Below, piece by piece: positions 1 through 6,946 of a stretch of DNA of 32,922 nt; the first letter of the stretch is position 1, and the number at the start of each line of letters is the position of its first letter. The notes under the pieces are model-generated. The model was given only the letters and a program-made list of their open reading frames with translations, was not told the origin of the DNA and ran no database searches. Both the position numbers and the translations under genes were made by a program. Source of the stretch: Bacteroidia bacterium (GTDB lineage Bacteria > Bacteroidota > Bacteroidia > Bacteroidales > Prolixibacteraceae); NCBI GenBank assembly GCA_026391655.1, contig JAPLDR010000140.1, positions 13,596 to 46,517 of the forward strand. The letters run 5' to 3'.

Positions 1-89
1 GTAATCTAATCTTATCAAAAATAGTCACATTATTATAAACCAGATTGTCCAGGGGAATTTAATACCAGGCAGAGAGGCAAGGCCATCTC

Positions 90-116
90 GTAGAAGACGC
101 ACGGCCGCACCTCTAC
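90..116. repeat. Degenerate palindromic intergenic repeat (GTAGA...TCTAC type)
   Basis: An imperfect inverted repeat opens with GTAGA at 90-94 and closes with TCTAC at 112-116 around a GACGCACGGCCGCAC core. It resembles, from memory, a dispersed element of the form GTAGAGACGCACGGCCGTGC followed by its complement, seen between genes in many Bacteroidota and cyanobacteria. This copy has an extra A and a damaged right arm, so it looks like a relic. The rest of 1-231 holds no gene I can support. Confidence 0.5.
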
Positions 117-231
117 AATGCAACATTCATCATCCTATTTTACGATTCATCCGCTTCAACCAACGATCCGGTTCCTTATATTTTTTCTCAGCTGATTTCC
201 ACCTTTAATTTGGAGAAAAATTAAAATTGCC

Positions 232-2364
232 ATGAAAACCTATATCGTTATACTCACTTTTCTATTTTTACTTTCCGGCGTTTCTGCACAGGTTCGTCTC
301 TCGGGTAAAGTGACCGATCAAAAGCAGATGCCGCTCGGTGGAGCCAATATTTTTCTTCAGGGTAGTTACGATGGTGCTTCAACAGACAGCCTGGGTAATT
401 TCAGCTTTAAAACCGGATTGAAAGGCATTCAATATCTTTCAGCAACCTTTATCGGATACAAACCAATTCTTCGGAAACTTGATCTGGATAGTACCAAAAC
501 CATTGTATTGAACTTCGTTTTAGAAGAGACGGGCGGACAGAGTAATGAAGTAATGATTAACGCAGGAGCTTTTGAAGCGAGCGACGAAAAGAAAGCCGTT
601 ATGCTGCGTCTTTTCGATATTGCCACTACCCCGAGTGCACAAGGTGATATTTTTGGGGCTCTTGGTTCGTTACCCGGCGTTCAGAAGGTAGGCGAAGATG
701 GTCGTGTGTTTGTCCGGGGAGGCGAAGGCTACGAAACCAAAACCTTTATGGACGGTATGCTCGTTGAAACACCCTATTTATCGCGAATGCCCGATATGCC
801 AACACGGGGACGCTATTCGCCAATGCTTTTCAGCGGAACATTGTTCAGCACAGGCGCTTATTCGGCTGAATATGGGCAGGCCTTGTCATCAATTGTCGAT
901 ATGAAAACCAATGCCCCCGAAACGGAGGATAAATCGAGCGTTTCAATCATGAGTGTTGGCATAATGGGTTCCACATCAAAATGCTGGAAAAACTCTTCAT
1001 TGTCGCTGAGTGGCGATTATGTCACCTCGGGATTATCGAATAAAATCAATAAACAGCAGGTCGACTGGATTAAAAGTCCGGTTGGGATCGACGGAACTGT
1101 GATGTACCGCCAGAAAACGGGTAAAACAGGCATGTATAAATTCTTCGGAACTTTTAATAACAGTACCAGCGGAATGATCTACCCAAACACTCAAACAGGT
1201 GAAAAACAGAATATTCTCTTGAATGGCAGCAATGTCTATCTAAACAATACGTACAACAATATGCTGGGCGAAAAGTGGATGATCAAATCGGGACTTGTCT
1301 GGAATTATGACAATCAAAAGTTTGACCTTGATAATGATCAGGTAGTTACCAACCAAAAGATGATTCAGGCTAAATTTGGATTCATCAATTTTATAAATGA
1401 TCAGACCGAATTGAAATTTGGTGCCGACTGGGTGAACTATTCGTACGAACAAAAGATCAGGATGAACGGAAATTTCCGCTTACCGTTTAGCAACAATCAA
1501 CTGTCGGGTTTTGCCGAGATGGAATACAAACTCACGAAAAAGTTTGCAACACGTCTCGGAGCAAGAATCGAAAACAGCTCCCTTCTGAACCAAACCACAT
1601 TTGTTCCACGCTTTTCGGGAGCCTATAAAACAGGCAATCACAGTCAGGTGTCGCTCGCCTGTGGTCAGTTTTACCAGAATCCGGAAGAGGATTACCTGAA
1701 ATTTGCACCGCAGCTGAAAGCTGAAAAAGCGGATCATCTTGTGATGACCTGGCAATATCAGACCGAATTAAGAACCTTTAGAGTAGAAGGCTATTTGAAA
1801 AAATATTCCGATTTGGTAAAGTTCACCAAACCATTGGCATACGATCCGCTTGATTATTCGAATACTGGAAGTGGTCATGCCGAAGGAATTGATTTCTTCT
1901 GGCGCGATAAGGAAACTTTTAAATCAACCGATTATTGGATTTCGTACTCGTGGATTAATGCCCGGCGCAATTACAAGGATTACCCTTCGGCAGCCATTCC
2001 AGGTTATGTCTCAGAACACAACTTATCGGTCGTTTATAAACGGTTTTTCGAAAAGTTACATACGTTTGCTGCGGTAACCTATTCATTTGCCAGCAGTCGC
2101 CCTTATCATGATCCGAACTTTTCAGGTTTCATGAATTCGAAAACGAATCCTTACAACGACATCAGCTTAAGCCTGACTTACCTGTTGAAATGCTTTGGAA
2201 AACCTGCTGTATTACATCTCATGGTCAATAACCTGGCCGGTTTCAATAATGTTTTCGGGTATAATTTTACAAATACGCCCAATGCGGCTGGTTATTACGA
2301 ATCGACACCAATCAAATCGCCTTTTGTGCGGCAAACTATTCTGCTTATTTCGATCATGTTGTGA
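232..2364 (+). CDS. TonB-dependent receptor with N-terminal carboxypeptidase-like regulatory domain
   Basis: Outer-membrane receptor, 710 aa, expected to import an unidentified ligand using TonB/ExbBD energy. Residues 1-20 are a classic signal peptide (hydrophobic run, ending SAQ). Residues 21-105 form a CarboxypepD_reg-like beta-sandwich (LSGKVTD start, later FIGYKP). Residues about 120-225 resemble the plug, including a PGV motif and a VFVRGGEGYETKTFMDG stretch. The rest is rich in alternating aromatic and polar strands, as in a beta-barrel. It is slightly short for the family (usually 750-1000 aa) and has no SusD-like partner beside it, so a Sus-type glycan role is not supported. The next genes are a secreted TPR protein and a LytS/LytTR pair, which could regulate it, but nothing in the sequence proves this. 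The substrate cannot be named. Confidence 0.88.
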   Translation: MKTYIVILTFLFLLSGVSAQVRLSGKVTDQKQMPLGGANIFLQGSYDGASTDSLGNFSFKTGLKGIQYLSATFIGYKPILRKLDLDSTKTIVLNFVLEETGGQSNEVMINAGAFEASDEKKAVMLRLFDIATTPSAQGDIFGALGSLPGVQKVGEDGRVFVRGGEGYETKTFMDGMLVETPYLSRMPDMPTRGRYSPMLFSGTLFSTGAYSAEYGQALSSIVDMKTNAPETEDKSSVSIMSVGIMGSTSKCWKNSSLSLSGDYVTSGLSNKINKQQVDWIKSPVGIDGTVMYRQKTGKTGMYKFFGTFNNSTSGMIYPNTQTGEKQNILLNGSNVYLNNTYNNMLGEKWMIKSGLVWNYDNQKFDLDNDQVVTNQKMIQAKFGFINFINDQTELKFGADWVNYSYEQKIRMNGNFRLPFSNNQLSGFAEMEYKLTKKFATRLGARIENSSLLNQTTFVPRFSGAYKTGNHSQVSLACGQFYQNPEEDYLKFAPQLKAEKADHLVMTWQYQTELRTFRVEGYLKKYSDLVKFTKPLAYDPLDYSNTGSGHAEGIDFFWRDKETFKSTDYWISYSWINARRNYKDYPSAAIPGYVSEHNLSVVYKRFFEKLHTFAAVTYSFASSRPYHDPNFSGFMNSKTNPYNDISLSLTYLLKCFGKPAVLHLMVNNLAGFNNVFGYNFTNTPNAAGYYESTPIKSPFVRQTILLISIML

Positions 2365-2414
2365 AAGAAAGGCAGAAGTAAAACTTTAGTCTGAAATGGG
2401 ACAAAACCAAGAAA

Positions 2415-2508
2415 TGCCACAAAATCACGAAGACACGAAGTTGCACAAAGTCCTAATTATTAGTCGTATAATCTTAGTGAACCTTAGTGCCTTTGAGTCT
2501 TGGTGGCA
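2415..2508. repeat. Long imperfect inverted repeat (CACGAAGACACGAAG type)
   Basis: The left arm (2415-2450, starting TGCCACAAAATCACGAAG) matches the reverse complement of the right arm (2473-2508, ending CTTGGTGGCA) at roughly 26 of 36 positions, around a 22-nt AT-rich centre. Elements with CACAAAG/CACGAAG wording are, from memory, common dispersed intergenic repeats in environmental Bacteroidota. It lies in the 230-bp space between the receptor and the TPR gene and could form a long cruciform or hairpin. It also creates a spurious open frame (2396-2638) that is not a gene. Confidence 0.6.
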
Positions 2509-2594
2509 GAATAAAAATCGGGTGAACTCAAATATTAAATACCAAATAATTGGAAATAAACATGTTAATAAATCAAATTTTAAAATTTACAAAA

Positions 2595-3245
2595 ATGAAA
2601 AAGTCAATTGTCACCTTAATTTTAGTTTCGTTGTTTAGTTTTGGATTCTCAAACGAAACTTATGAGAAGGCCATGAGCCTTTCAATCGAAAAATTATTTC
2701 AGGCTAAAACAATTCCTGAGAATGTTGAAGTGGCCAATCAGTTTGAGCGCATTTCGAAGACCGAAAAAACCGAATGGCTGCCTTTGTATTATGCCTCTTT
2801 TGCCTACATCATGATTAGTTATCAGGAATCCGACAATGCAAAGAAGGATCAGTTCCTCGATCAGGCACAGAAGTATCTCGATCAGGCAATGGCTATCGAC
2901 CCGAATGAATCGGAATTGTATATGCTTCAGGGCTTTTTGTATCCTTCGCGCATTAACATCGATCCGATGAACCGCGGCATGGTTTACATGGCCGACATGA
3001 ACAAGTCCCTCGACAAAGCACTGGAGCTTAATCCCGACAATCCGCGTGTTTATTACCTTAGGGCAACCATGACGTTTCACATGCCCGAAGCCTATGGTGG
3101 CGGAGCTGCCAAAGCACTTCCATTGTACCAGGTTGCTGCTGATAAATTCAAGGTATTTAAGCCTAAAACAGCTATTTCGCCAAACTGGGGCAAAGAAATA
3201 TGTGATGCCGAATTTAAAAATGTTCAGGAGGCATTGAAAAAGTAG
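2595..3245 (+). CDS. Secreted tetratricopeptide-repeat protein
   Basis: A 216-aa exported TPR protein of unknown partner. I chose the ATG at 2595, not the upstream in-frame ATG at 2550, because it opens directly onto a signal peptide (MKKSIVTLILVSLFSFGFSN). The mature part contains TPR-like helix pairs: FLDQAQKYLDQAMAIDPNES and later MNKSLDKALELNPDNPRVYY, both with the typical A..LDP/LNP turn spacing. No catalytic motif is visible. No lipobox is present, so it is probably periplasmic. It follows the TonB receptor and precedes the LytS/LytTR pair, separated on both sides by repeat-bearing spacers, so cotranscription is uncertain. A scaffold role is typical of such repeats but is only inference. 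Confidence 0.8.
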   Translation: MKKSIVTLILVSLFSFGFSNETYEKAMSLSIEKLFQAKTIPENVEVANQFERISKTEKTEWLPLYYASFAYIMISYQESDNAKKDQFLDQAQKYLDQAMAIDPNESELYMLQGFLYPSRINIDPMNRGMVYMADMNKSLDKALELNPDNPRVYYLRATMTFHMPEAYGGGAAKALPLYQVAADKFKVFKPKTAISPNWGKEICDAEFKNVQEALKK

Positions 3246-3535
3246 CTTAAATGGCTCTGAGAAGTTGAGTAGTGGTAATATGGGAATTGGCAGCTGGCTG
3301 TTTGCAACTGGCAATTGGCAGATCGCGATTCTCAAGTAAATAGTCATCCTTGAGATGTTCATTGAAAACGCGTTATGGCATTGATAAAATGGATCAATTT
3401 TCTGATAGTTTACTGCCAGCTGCTAACTGCCAGTTGCGGGCCACAAAATTTTTTCACATACTTACCGTTATAGAACCTTTTATCGTTTAGTTTTATTCTG
3501 TACTTTCGAAAAAAACAAACCATTTCTTTTGACCA
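3246..3535. other. Gene-free spacer with paired CTGGCA-rich inverted repeats
   Basis: This 290-bp spacer has no credible coding frame. Two CTGGCA-rich segments (3285-3321 and 3412-3441) are in opposite orientation. Between them lies a 7-bp hairpin, TCTCAAG at 3330-3336 with CTTGAGA at 3349-3355. Near the right end TACTTTCG (3501-3508) is one base off the Bacteroidota -7 box TAnnTTTG and lies 28 bp before the kinase start codon, so it may be its promoter. Confidence 0.55.
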
Positions 3536-4576
3536 ATGACGAATAAACAAACCAATATTAAAAAACTGATCTGGCAGATACTGTTTTCAATGCTTATTTT
3601 AATAGTTCTGGGAAACCTGATCATGCTAATTGTTCTCCGGGGCGGGAAACTAACCGGGCAAATGATACTGAATGGTTCCTTAAGTTCGGTTCTTATAGGG
3701 GGATCATTCATGATCGGCCTGATGTTGATTATTGACAAACTCGATAGAGTACTTCCATGGTTGCGTGCTCCTCTAAAGAGGTTAATCGTCCAGTTTATTA
3801 TTACGGTTGTCTTCTCGCTGACACTTATTGCAGCTGCCATTCTGCTATCGGGATATTTATGGCAGCAGAAAATCACTTCAGACTATTTTCTGGAAACAGG
3901 ACCATTTATGATTAAGATCGCCTTCTCTTTTGTTTTTTTAGGCTCTCTGATTTCAAATGCGATCATGTTCTTCAAAAATTGGAAAGAGGCCGCCGTTCAG
4001 CAGGAGAAGCTCAAACGAGAACAACTGGCGCTGCAATACGAAACACTTAAAAGTCAGGTGAACCCTCATTTTCTGTTCAACAACCTGAATTCACTGACTT
4101 CGCTGATCAGTACAAATCCCGAAAAAGCGATTGATTTTGTGAAGAAACTTTCCGAAGTCTATCGCTATGTGCTCGATCAAAAGGATCACGAACTGGTAGC
4201 GCTCGAAACAGAGCTTAAATTTCTGGAATCGTTTGTTTTTTTGCAAAAGATCAGGTTCGATACCAACCTCGATGTGCAAATTGATGTCCAGGCAAGAAAT
4301 TTCAAAGTCATACCATTATCGGTACAAATGCTGGTCGAAAATGCCATCAAACACAATGAGATATCGGATAAAAATCCATTGTCTATACGCATTTTTTCAA
4401 CTGACGATGATTACCTGATCGTTGAAAACCGGCTTCAGAAAAAAGCAGGATCGGAAGGAAGCGGAAGCGGGATTCAGAACATCAAAGACCGTTATGAATT
4501 TTTTACCGACAAGAAGGTGATCATCTCTGAAAACACAGAAAAATTTTTAGTGAGCATACCTCTGTTAACCGAATGA
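3536..4576 (+). CDS. LytS/YehU-type membrane sensor histidine kinase
   Basis: A 346-aa integral-membrane histidine kinase of the His_kinase (PF06580) class that pairs with LytTR regulators. Four membrane segments are visible at about 12-34, 47-67, 84-106 and 125-147, with no sizeable extracytoplasmic sensor domain between them. A short coiled linker (150-172) leads to the phosphoacceptor box SQVNPHFLFNNLNSL, in which His178 is the expected phosphorylated residue. An ATPase domain follows, with an N-box-like LVENAIKH (Asn269) and a glycine-rich GSGSGIQN segment at 308-315. The ligand is unknown; the short loops suggest sensing within the membrane or through a partner. Its stop codon lies four bases before the response regulator, so the two form a tight operon. 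Confidence 0.93.
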   Translation: MTNKQTNIKKLIWQILFSMLILIVLGNLIMLIVLRGGKLTGQMILNGSLSSVLIGGSFMIGLMLIIDKLDRVLPWLRAPLKRLIVQFIITVVFSLTLIAAAILLSGYLWQQKITSDYFLETGPFMIKIAFSFVFLGSLISNAIMFFKNWKEAAVQQEKLKREQLALQYETLKSQVNPHFLFNNLNSLTSLISTNPEKAIDFVKKLSEVYRYVLDQKDHELVALETELKFLESFVFLQKIRFDTNLDVQIDVQARNFKVIPLSVQMLVENAIKHNEISDKNPLSIRIFSTDDDYLIVENRLQKKAGSEGSGSGIQNIKDRYEFFTDKKVIISENTEKFLVSIPLLTE

Positions 4577-4580
4577 ACCC

Positions 4581-5348
4581 ATGTATAAAGTACTTATAAT
4601 TGAAGACGAAAAGCCGGCCGCCGATTGGCTGAAGCAACTGATTCTGAAGTTTAACCCTCAGATCTCGCTAATGGGAGTGCTTGATTCAGTGAGTAGTGCC
4701 GTTGAGTGGTTTCAGCAAAATCCGCTTCCCGATCTGGTTTTTATGGACATTCAGCTTGCTGATGGACTGAGCTTTGAAGTGTTTGAGCGTGTGAAAGTAA
4801 CTTGTCCTGTGATTTTCACGACTGCCTACGAAGAATATGCCGTAAAAGCTTTTAAGGTAAACAGTTTGGATTATTTGCTTAAACCAATTGCTTACAACGA
4901 ACTGGAAACCGCTTTTCAAAAGTTCGGCGAAAGGGTTCAGAGCATGCAGACTGCCCCGTCAGTTACGATCGAGCTGTTGAATAAGGTGAAGGAAATGCTC
5001 CGGAAACAGTATAAGACCCGGTTTGTGATTAAAGTGGGCGAGCACCTGAAATCTATTACCGTCGAAGATATTCTCTTTTTTTACAGCCTCGAAAAAGCAA
5101 CTTACCTGTGTACCGCCGATTTCAAAACCTACCTCGTTGATTATTCGCTCGACCGCATTACTGAAATGATTGACGAACACCGGTTTTTTCGCATCAACCG
5201 TAAATATATCCTTAGTAACCAATCAATTGCGGACATTATTTTTTATTCAAACAGCCGACTGAAAATCAAGTTAAAAAAGGCTGGTGAAGAAAGCATCATC
5301 GTTAGCAGGGATAAAGTGTCAGCATTCAAGGAATGGCTGGATTTATAG
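4581..5348 (+). CDS. LytTR-family response regulator
   Basis: A 255-aa response regulator that is the likely phosphorylation partner of the kinase just upstream. Residues 1-120 form a CheY-like receiver: acidic pocket IEDE at 7-10, phosphoacceptor Asp56 in FMDIQL, the Thr/Ala switch in VIFTTAYEEYAVKAF, and the conserved Lys in YLLKPI. From about 148 to 250 there is a LytTR DNA-binding domain, recognisable by FVIKVGEHLKSI, the central FYSLEKATYL, and the typical HRFFRINRKYILS strand-turn. Such regulators bind direct repeats upstream of target genes. The targets here are unknown; nearby membrane and secretion genes are candidates only by position. Confidence 0.94.
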   Translation: MYKVLIIEDEKPAADWLKQLILKFNPQISLMGVLDSVSSAVEWFQQNPLPDLVFMDIQLADGLSFEVFERVKVTCPVIFTTAYEEYAVKAFKVNSLDYLLKPIAYNELETAFQKFGERVQSMQTAPSVTIELLNKVKEMLRKQYKTRFVIKVGEHLKSITVEDILFFYSLEKATYLCTADFKTYLVDYSLDRITEMIDEHRFFRINRKYILSNQSIADIIFYSNSRLKIKLKKAGEESIIVSRDKVSAFKEWLDL

Positions 5349-5372
5349 GTGTTCTGTCATTTAAGTTCAATT

Positions 5373-5395
5373 TCATAGTTATTAAGCAACTATGA
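5373..5395 (+). terminator. Hairpin after the LytTR regulator gene
   Basis: TCATAGTT (5373-5380) pairs perfectly with AACTATGA (5388-5395) around a 7-nt loop and is followed by TTTAAG. The stem is AT-rich and the T-run short, so it is a weak terminator candidate 24 bp after the stop codon. Confidence 0.45.
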
Positions 5396-5426
5396 TTTAA
5401 GTTAGGGTTTGTACAAACTTATTTGC

Positions 5427-5434
5427 TAAATTTG
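5427..5434 (+). promoter_or_regulatory. Bacteroidota -7 box TAAATTTG before the lipoprotein gene
   Basis: TAAATTTG matches the TAnnTTTG -7 consensus exactly and lies 65 bp before the ATG at 5500. A TTTG at 5408-5411 could be the -33 element, but the 15-bp spacer is shorter than usual. Confidence 0.45.
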
Positions 5435-5499
5435 CAAAGTAGATATCAAAATTTATCTGTCCTATAAATTTGACTTAATAACTTATAAAGCAATTCAAC

Positions 5500-6018
5500 A
5501 TGAATCGACTATTCTCTCTCGGAGTTCTCCTTATTTTTGCGGCTTGTAACACACAACCTAAAACTGAAGCAGTTAAAGTAGAATCTGTAAAACTTGAAAC
5601 GGCGACGGCAGTACCTTGTGGTATAACCGGATCCCCTTCGTGTGGCGGTTGTCCTGAAGCTAAAGGTACTAAAACTCTCGTTGTAAGTGTAGACTCCGTG
5701 CAGAAAAATCCTGAAAAATATTTTGACAAAACCATTGCCCTTCAAGGTCGTGTAATTCACACCTGTAAAGAGACCGGCAAAAAAATGTTTCTGGCTGGTA
5801 AGGATGACCAGAATCTGATCAGGGTAAATGCCGGAGATAATATCAGTCGGTTTGACGAAAGCCTTCAGGGAGAGATCGTTATTGCCAAAGGTGTTTTAAC
5901 TCCGATTAACGACGTTGTTGATGAAAAGGGAAAAGACGGTAAAACAACTTGTGTAACAGAAGGCAAAGCAAAACAATACGTTTTAGCCTGCACAGAGTTT
6001 GAGGTGACAAAAAACTAG
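5500..6018 (+). CDS. Cys-containing OB-fold-like lipoprotein
   Basis: A 172-aa predicted lipoprotein. The signal peptide ends in a lipobox (LIFAAC), with Cys16 as the lipidated residue. A disordered, charged linker (17-38) leads to a cysteine group, C40-x7-C48-x2-C51, around SPSCGGCPEAKG. From about 60 to 168 the alternating strands, with GRVIHTCKETGKKMFLAG (Cys89) and a later GEIVIAKGVL strand, resemble an OB-fold domain of the DUF4920/periplasmic type; two more cysteines lie at 151 and 164. Cys and His placement suggests metal or redox chemistry, which is inference. A PepSY-type membrane protein follows on the same strand, but a strong hairpin separates them. I do not recognise a characterised homologue. 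Confidence 0.75.
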   Translation: MNRLFSLGVLLIFAACNTQPKTEAVKVESVKLETATAVPCGITGSPSCGGCPEAKGTKTLVVSVDSVQKNPEKYFDKTIALQGRVIHTCKETGKKMFLAGKDDQNLIRVNAGDNISRFDESLQGEIVIAKGVLTPINDVVDEKGKDGKTTCVTEGKAKQYVLACTEFEVTKN

Positions 6019-6045
6019 ATTCGTATTTATAATAGCTGTTTTAAT

Positions 6046-6087
6046 CATGTCTGTTTTGTTTATTGGCAAATAAATGAAACAGACATG
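6046..6087 (+). terminator. Strong hairpin terminator after the lipoprotein gene
   Basis: The left arm starting CATGTCTGTTT at 6046 pairs with the right arm ending AAACAGACATG at 6087, giving an 18-bp stem with two mismatched positions and a short central loop. It is followed by AATTTTTAAA. It begins 27 bp after the lipoprotein stop codon and likely ends that transcript. Confidence 0.65.
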
Positions 6088-6112
6088 AATTTTTAAAGGC
6101 ATTAAGATTTTT

Positions 6113-6166
6113 GGGCTAAAGCCCTGAAATAATGAATATTCAATTTCCATCCGACCTAACAGTCGG
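6113..6166. repeat. Double-hairpin dispersed repeat (GGGCTAAAGCCC ... CCGAC/GTCGG)
   Basis: Two small palindromes sit in tandem: GGGCT-AA-AGCCC at 6113-6124 and CCGAC-CTAACA-GTCGG at 6151-6166, followed by GGCAATTCA. From memory this matches a dispersed intergenic element of Bacteroidota in which a GGGCTAAAGCCC hairpin is followed by a CCGACCT...GGTCGGGGCAATTCA hairpin. The element spans the start codon and first codons of the PepSY protein gene. Confidence 0.6.
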
Positions 6167-6734
6167 GGCAATTCAAAAATCATTTTTATATAAGCTTAAC
6201 AGAGCGCTTCACCGCGATTTTGGGTATTTCTTTGCAGCAATGACTCTTATCTATGCCTTGTCGGGGATCGCACTCAATCACCGGAAAGATTGGAATCCCA
6301 ACTATATCATTGAGCGGACCGAGCATCAGGTGAAAATTCCTGATGATCTTAAGACAAACGAAAAGAGCGCTGTTGAAACAATACTTAAACAAATAGGTCA
6401 GGAAGAGAATTACCGTAAATACTACTTTCCGTCCTCCGGCGAGCTAAAAATATTTATGAAGGGCGGCGGATCAGTTGCGGTTAATCTTGTTTCAGGAAAA
6501 CTGCTTTTTGAGAATCTTAAAAAGCGTCCCATCTTTTACGAGGTTAATTTTCTTCACTACAATCCCGGTAAACTTTGGATGTGGTTTTCTGATTTTTTCT
6601 GCGTTGCACTTATTCTACTTGCAATCAGTGGATTATTTATTCTAAAAGGTAAAAACGGAATAACCTGTCGCGGAGCCTGGCTCACAGCTGCAGGGATAAT
6701 CGTTCCGATTGTGTTTTTGATGATGTACTATTAA
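6132..6734 (+). CDS. PepSY-associated transmembrane protein
   Basis: A 200-aa inner-membrane protein with three predicted membrane helices at about 31-49, 152-172 and 181-199. The RALHRDFGYFFAAMTLIYAL segment, the NHRKDWNP motif after helix 1 (His27, His50) and LHYNPGKLWMWFSD before helix 2 are typical of PepSY-associated TM (PepSY_TM) proteins, small relatives of siderophore or metal reductase-type proteins. The periplasmic loop (51-150) would carry the PepSY-like fold. The first 17 codons are encoded by a dispersed repeat, and no ATG, GTG or TTG lies between 6132 and the conserved region, so the native start may have been replaced. The upstream lipoprotein may be functionally linked but has its own terminator. 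Function is not established. Confidence 0.75.
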   Translation: MNIQFPSDLTVGAIQKSFLYKLNRALHRDFGYFFAAMTLIYALSGIALNHRKDWNPNYIIERTEHQVKIPDDLKTNEKSAVETILKQIGQEENYRKYYFPSSGELKIFMKGGGSVAVNLVSGKLLFENLKKRPIFYEVNFLHYNPGKLWMWFSDFFCVALILLAISGLFILKGKNGITCRGAWLTAAGIIVPIVFLMMYY

Positions 6735-6918
6735 AGTCAATGTGTCAAACAAAAAGGCTCATCTCTCATAATCACATAGCTTTATAGGTTATAGACTGAC
6801 AGATTTTAGAAATATACGCGTTCATACTAAATTTAAAGCTGATTCGAACATCCGGGAAATGCAAAAAGTCTTTAGTCTAAAAAACCTGATTAACGACAAA
6901 TCCTGCTTCGAAAGTGAT

Positions 6919-6926
6919 TAGATTTG
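6919..6926 (+). promoter_or_regulatory. -7 box TAGATTTG before priA
   Basis: TAGATTTG fits TAnnTTTG exactly and lies 20 bp before the ATG at 6947. It overlaps the alternative GTG start at 6914, which argues that the ATG is the real start. No clear -33 TTG was found at normal spacing. Confidence 0.45.
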
Positions 6927-6946
6927 CAGGTACTTTATTTTCTTCA

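Noticed and set aside
2396-2638. 80-codon frame between the receptor and TPR genes
   Set aside because: It spans the CACGAAG inverted repeat and overlaps the TPR signal peptide in another frame.
3285-3441. CRISPR-like array
   Set aside because: The repeated CTGGCA words are irregular in length and spacing, lack unique spacers of constant size, and no cas genes are near.
6914-6946. GTG start adding 11 residues to PriA
   Set aside because: An exact -7 promoter box overlaps it, and ATG 6947 gives the usual PriA N-terminus.
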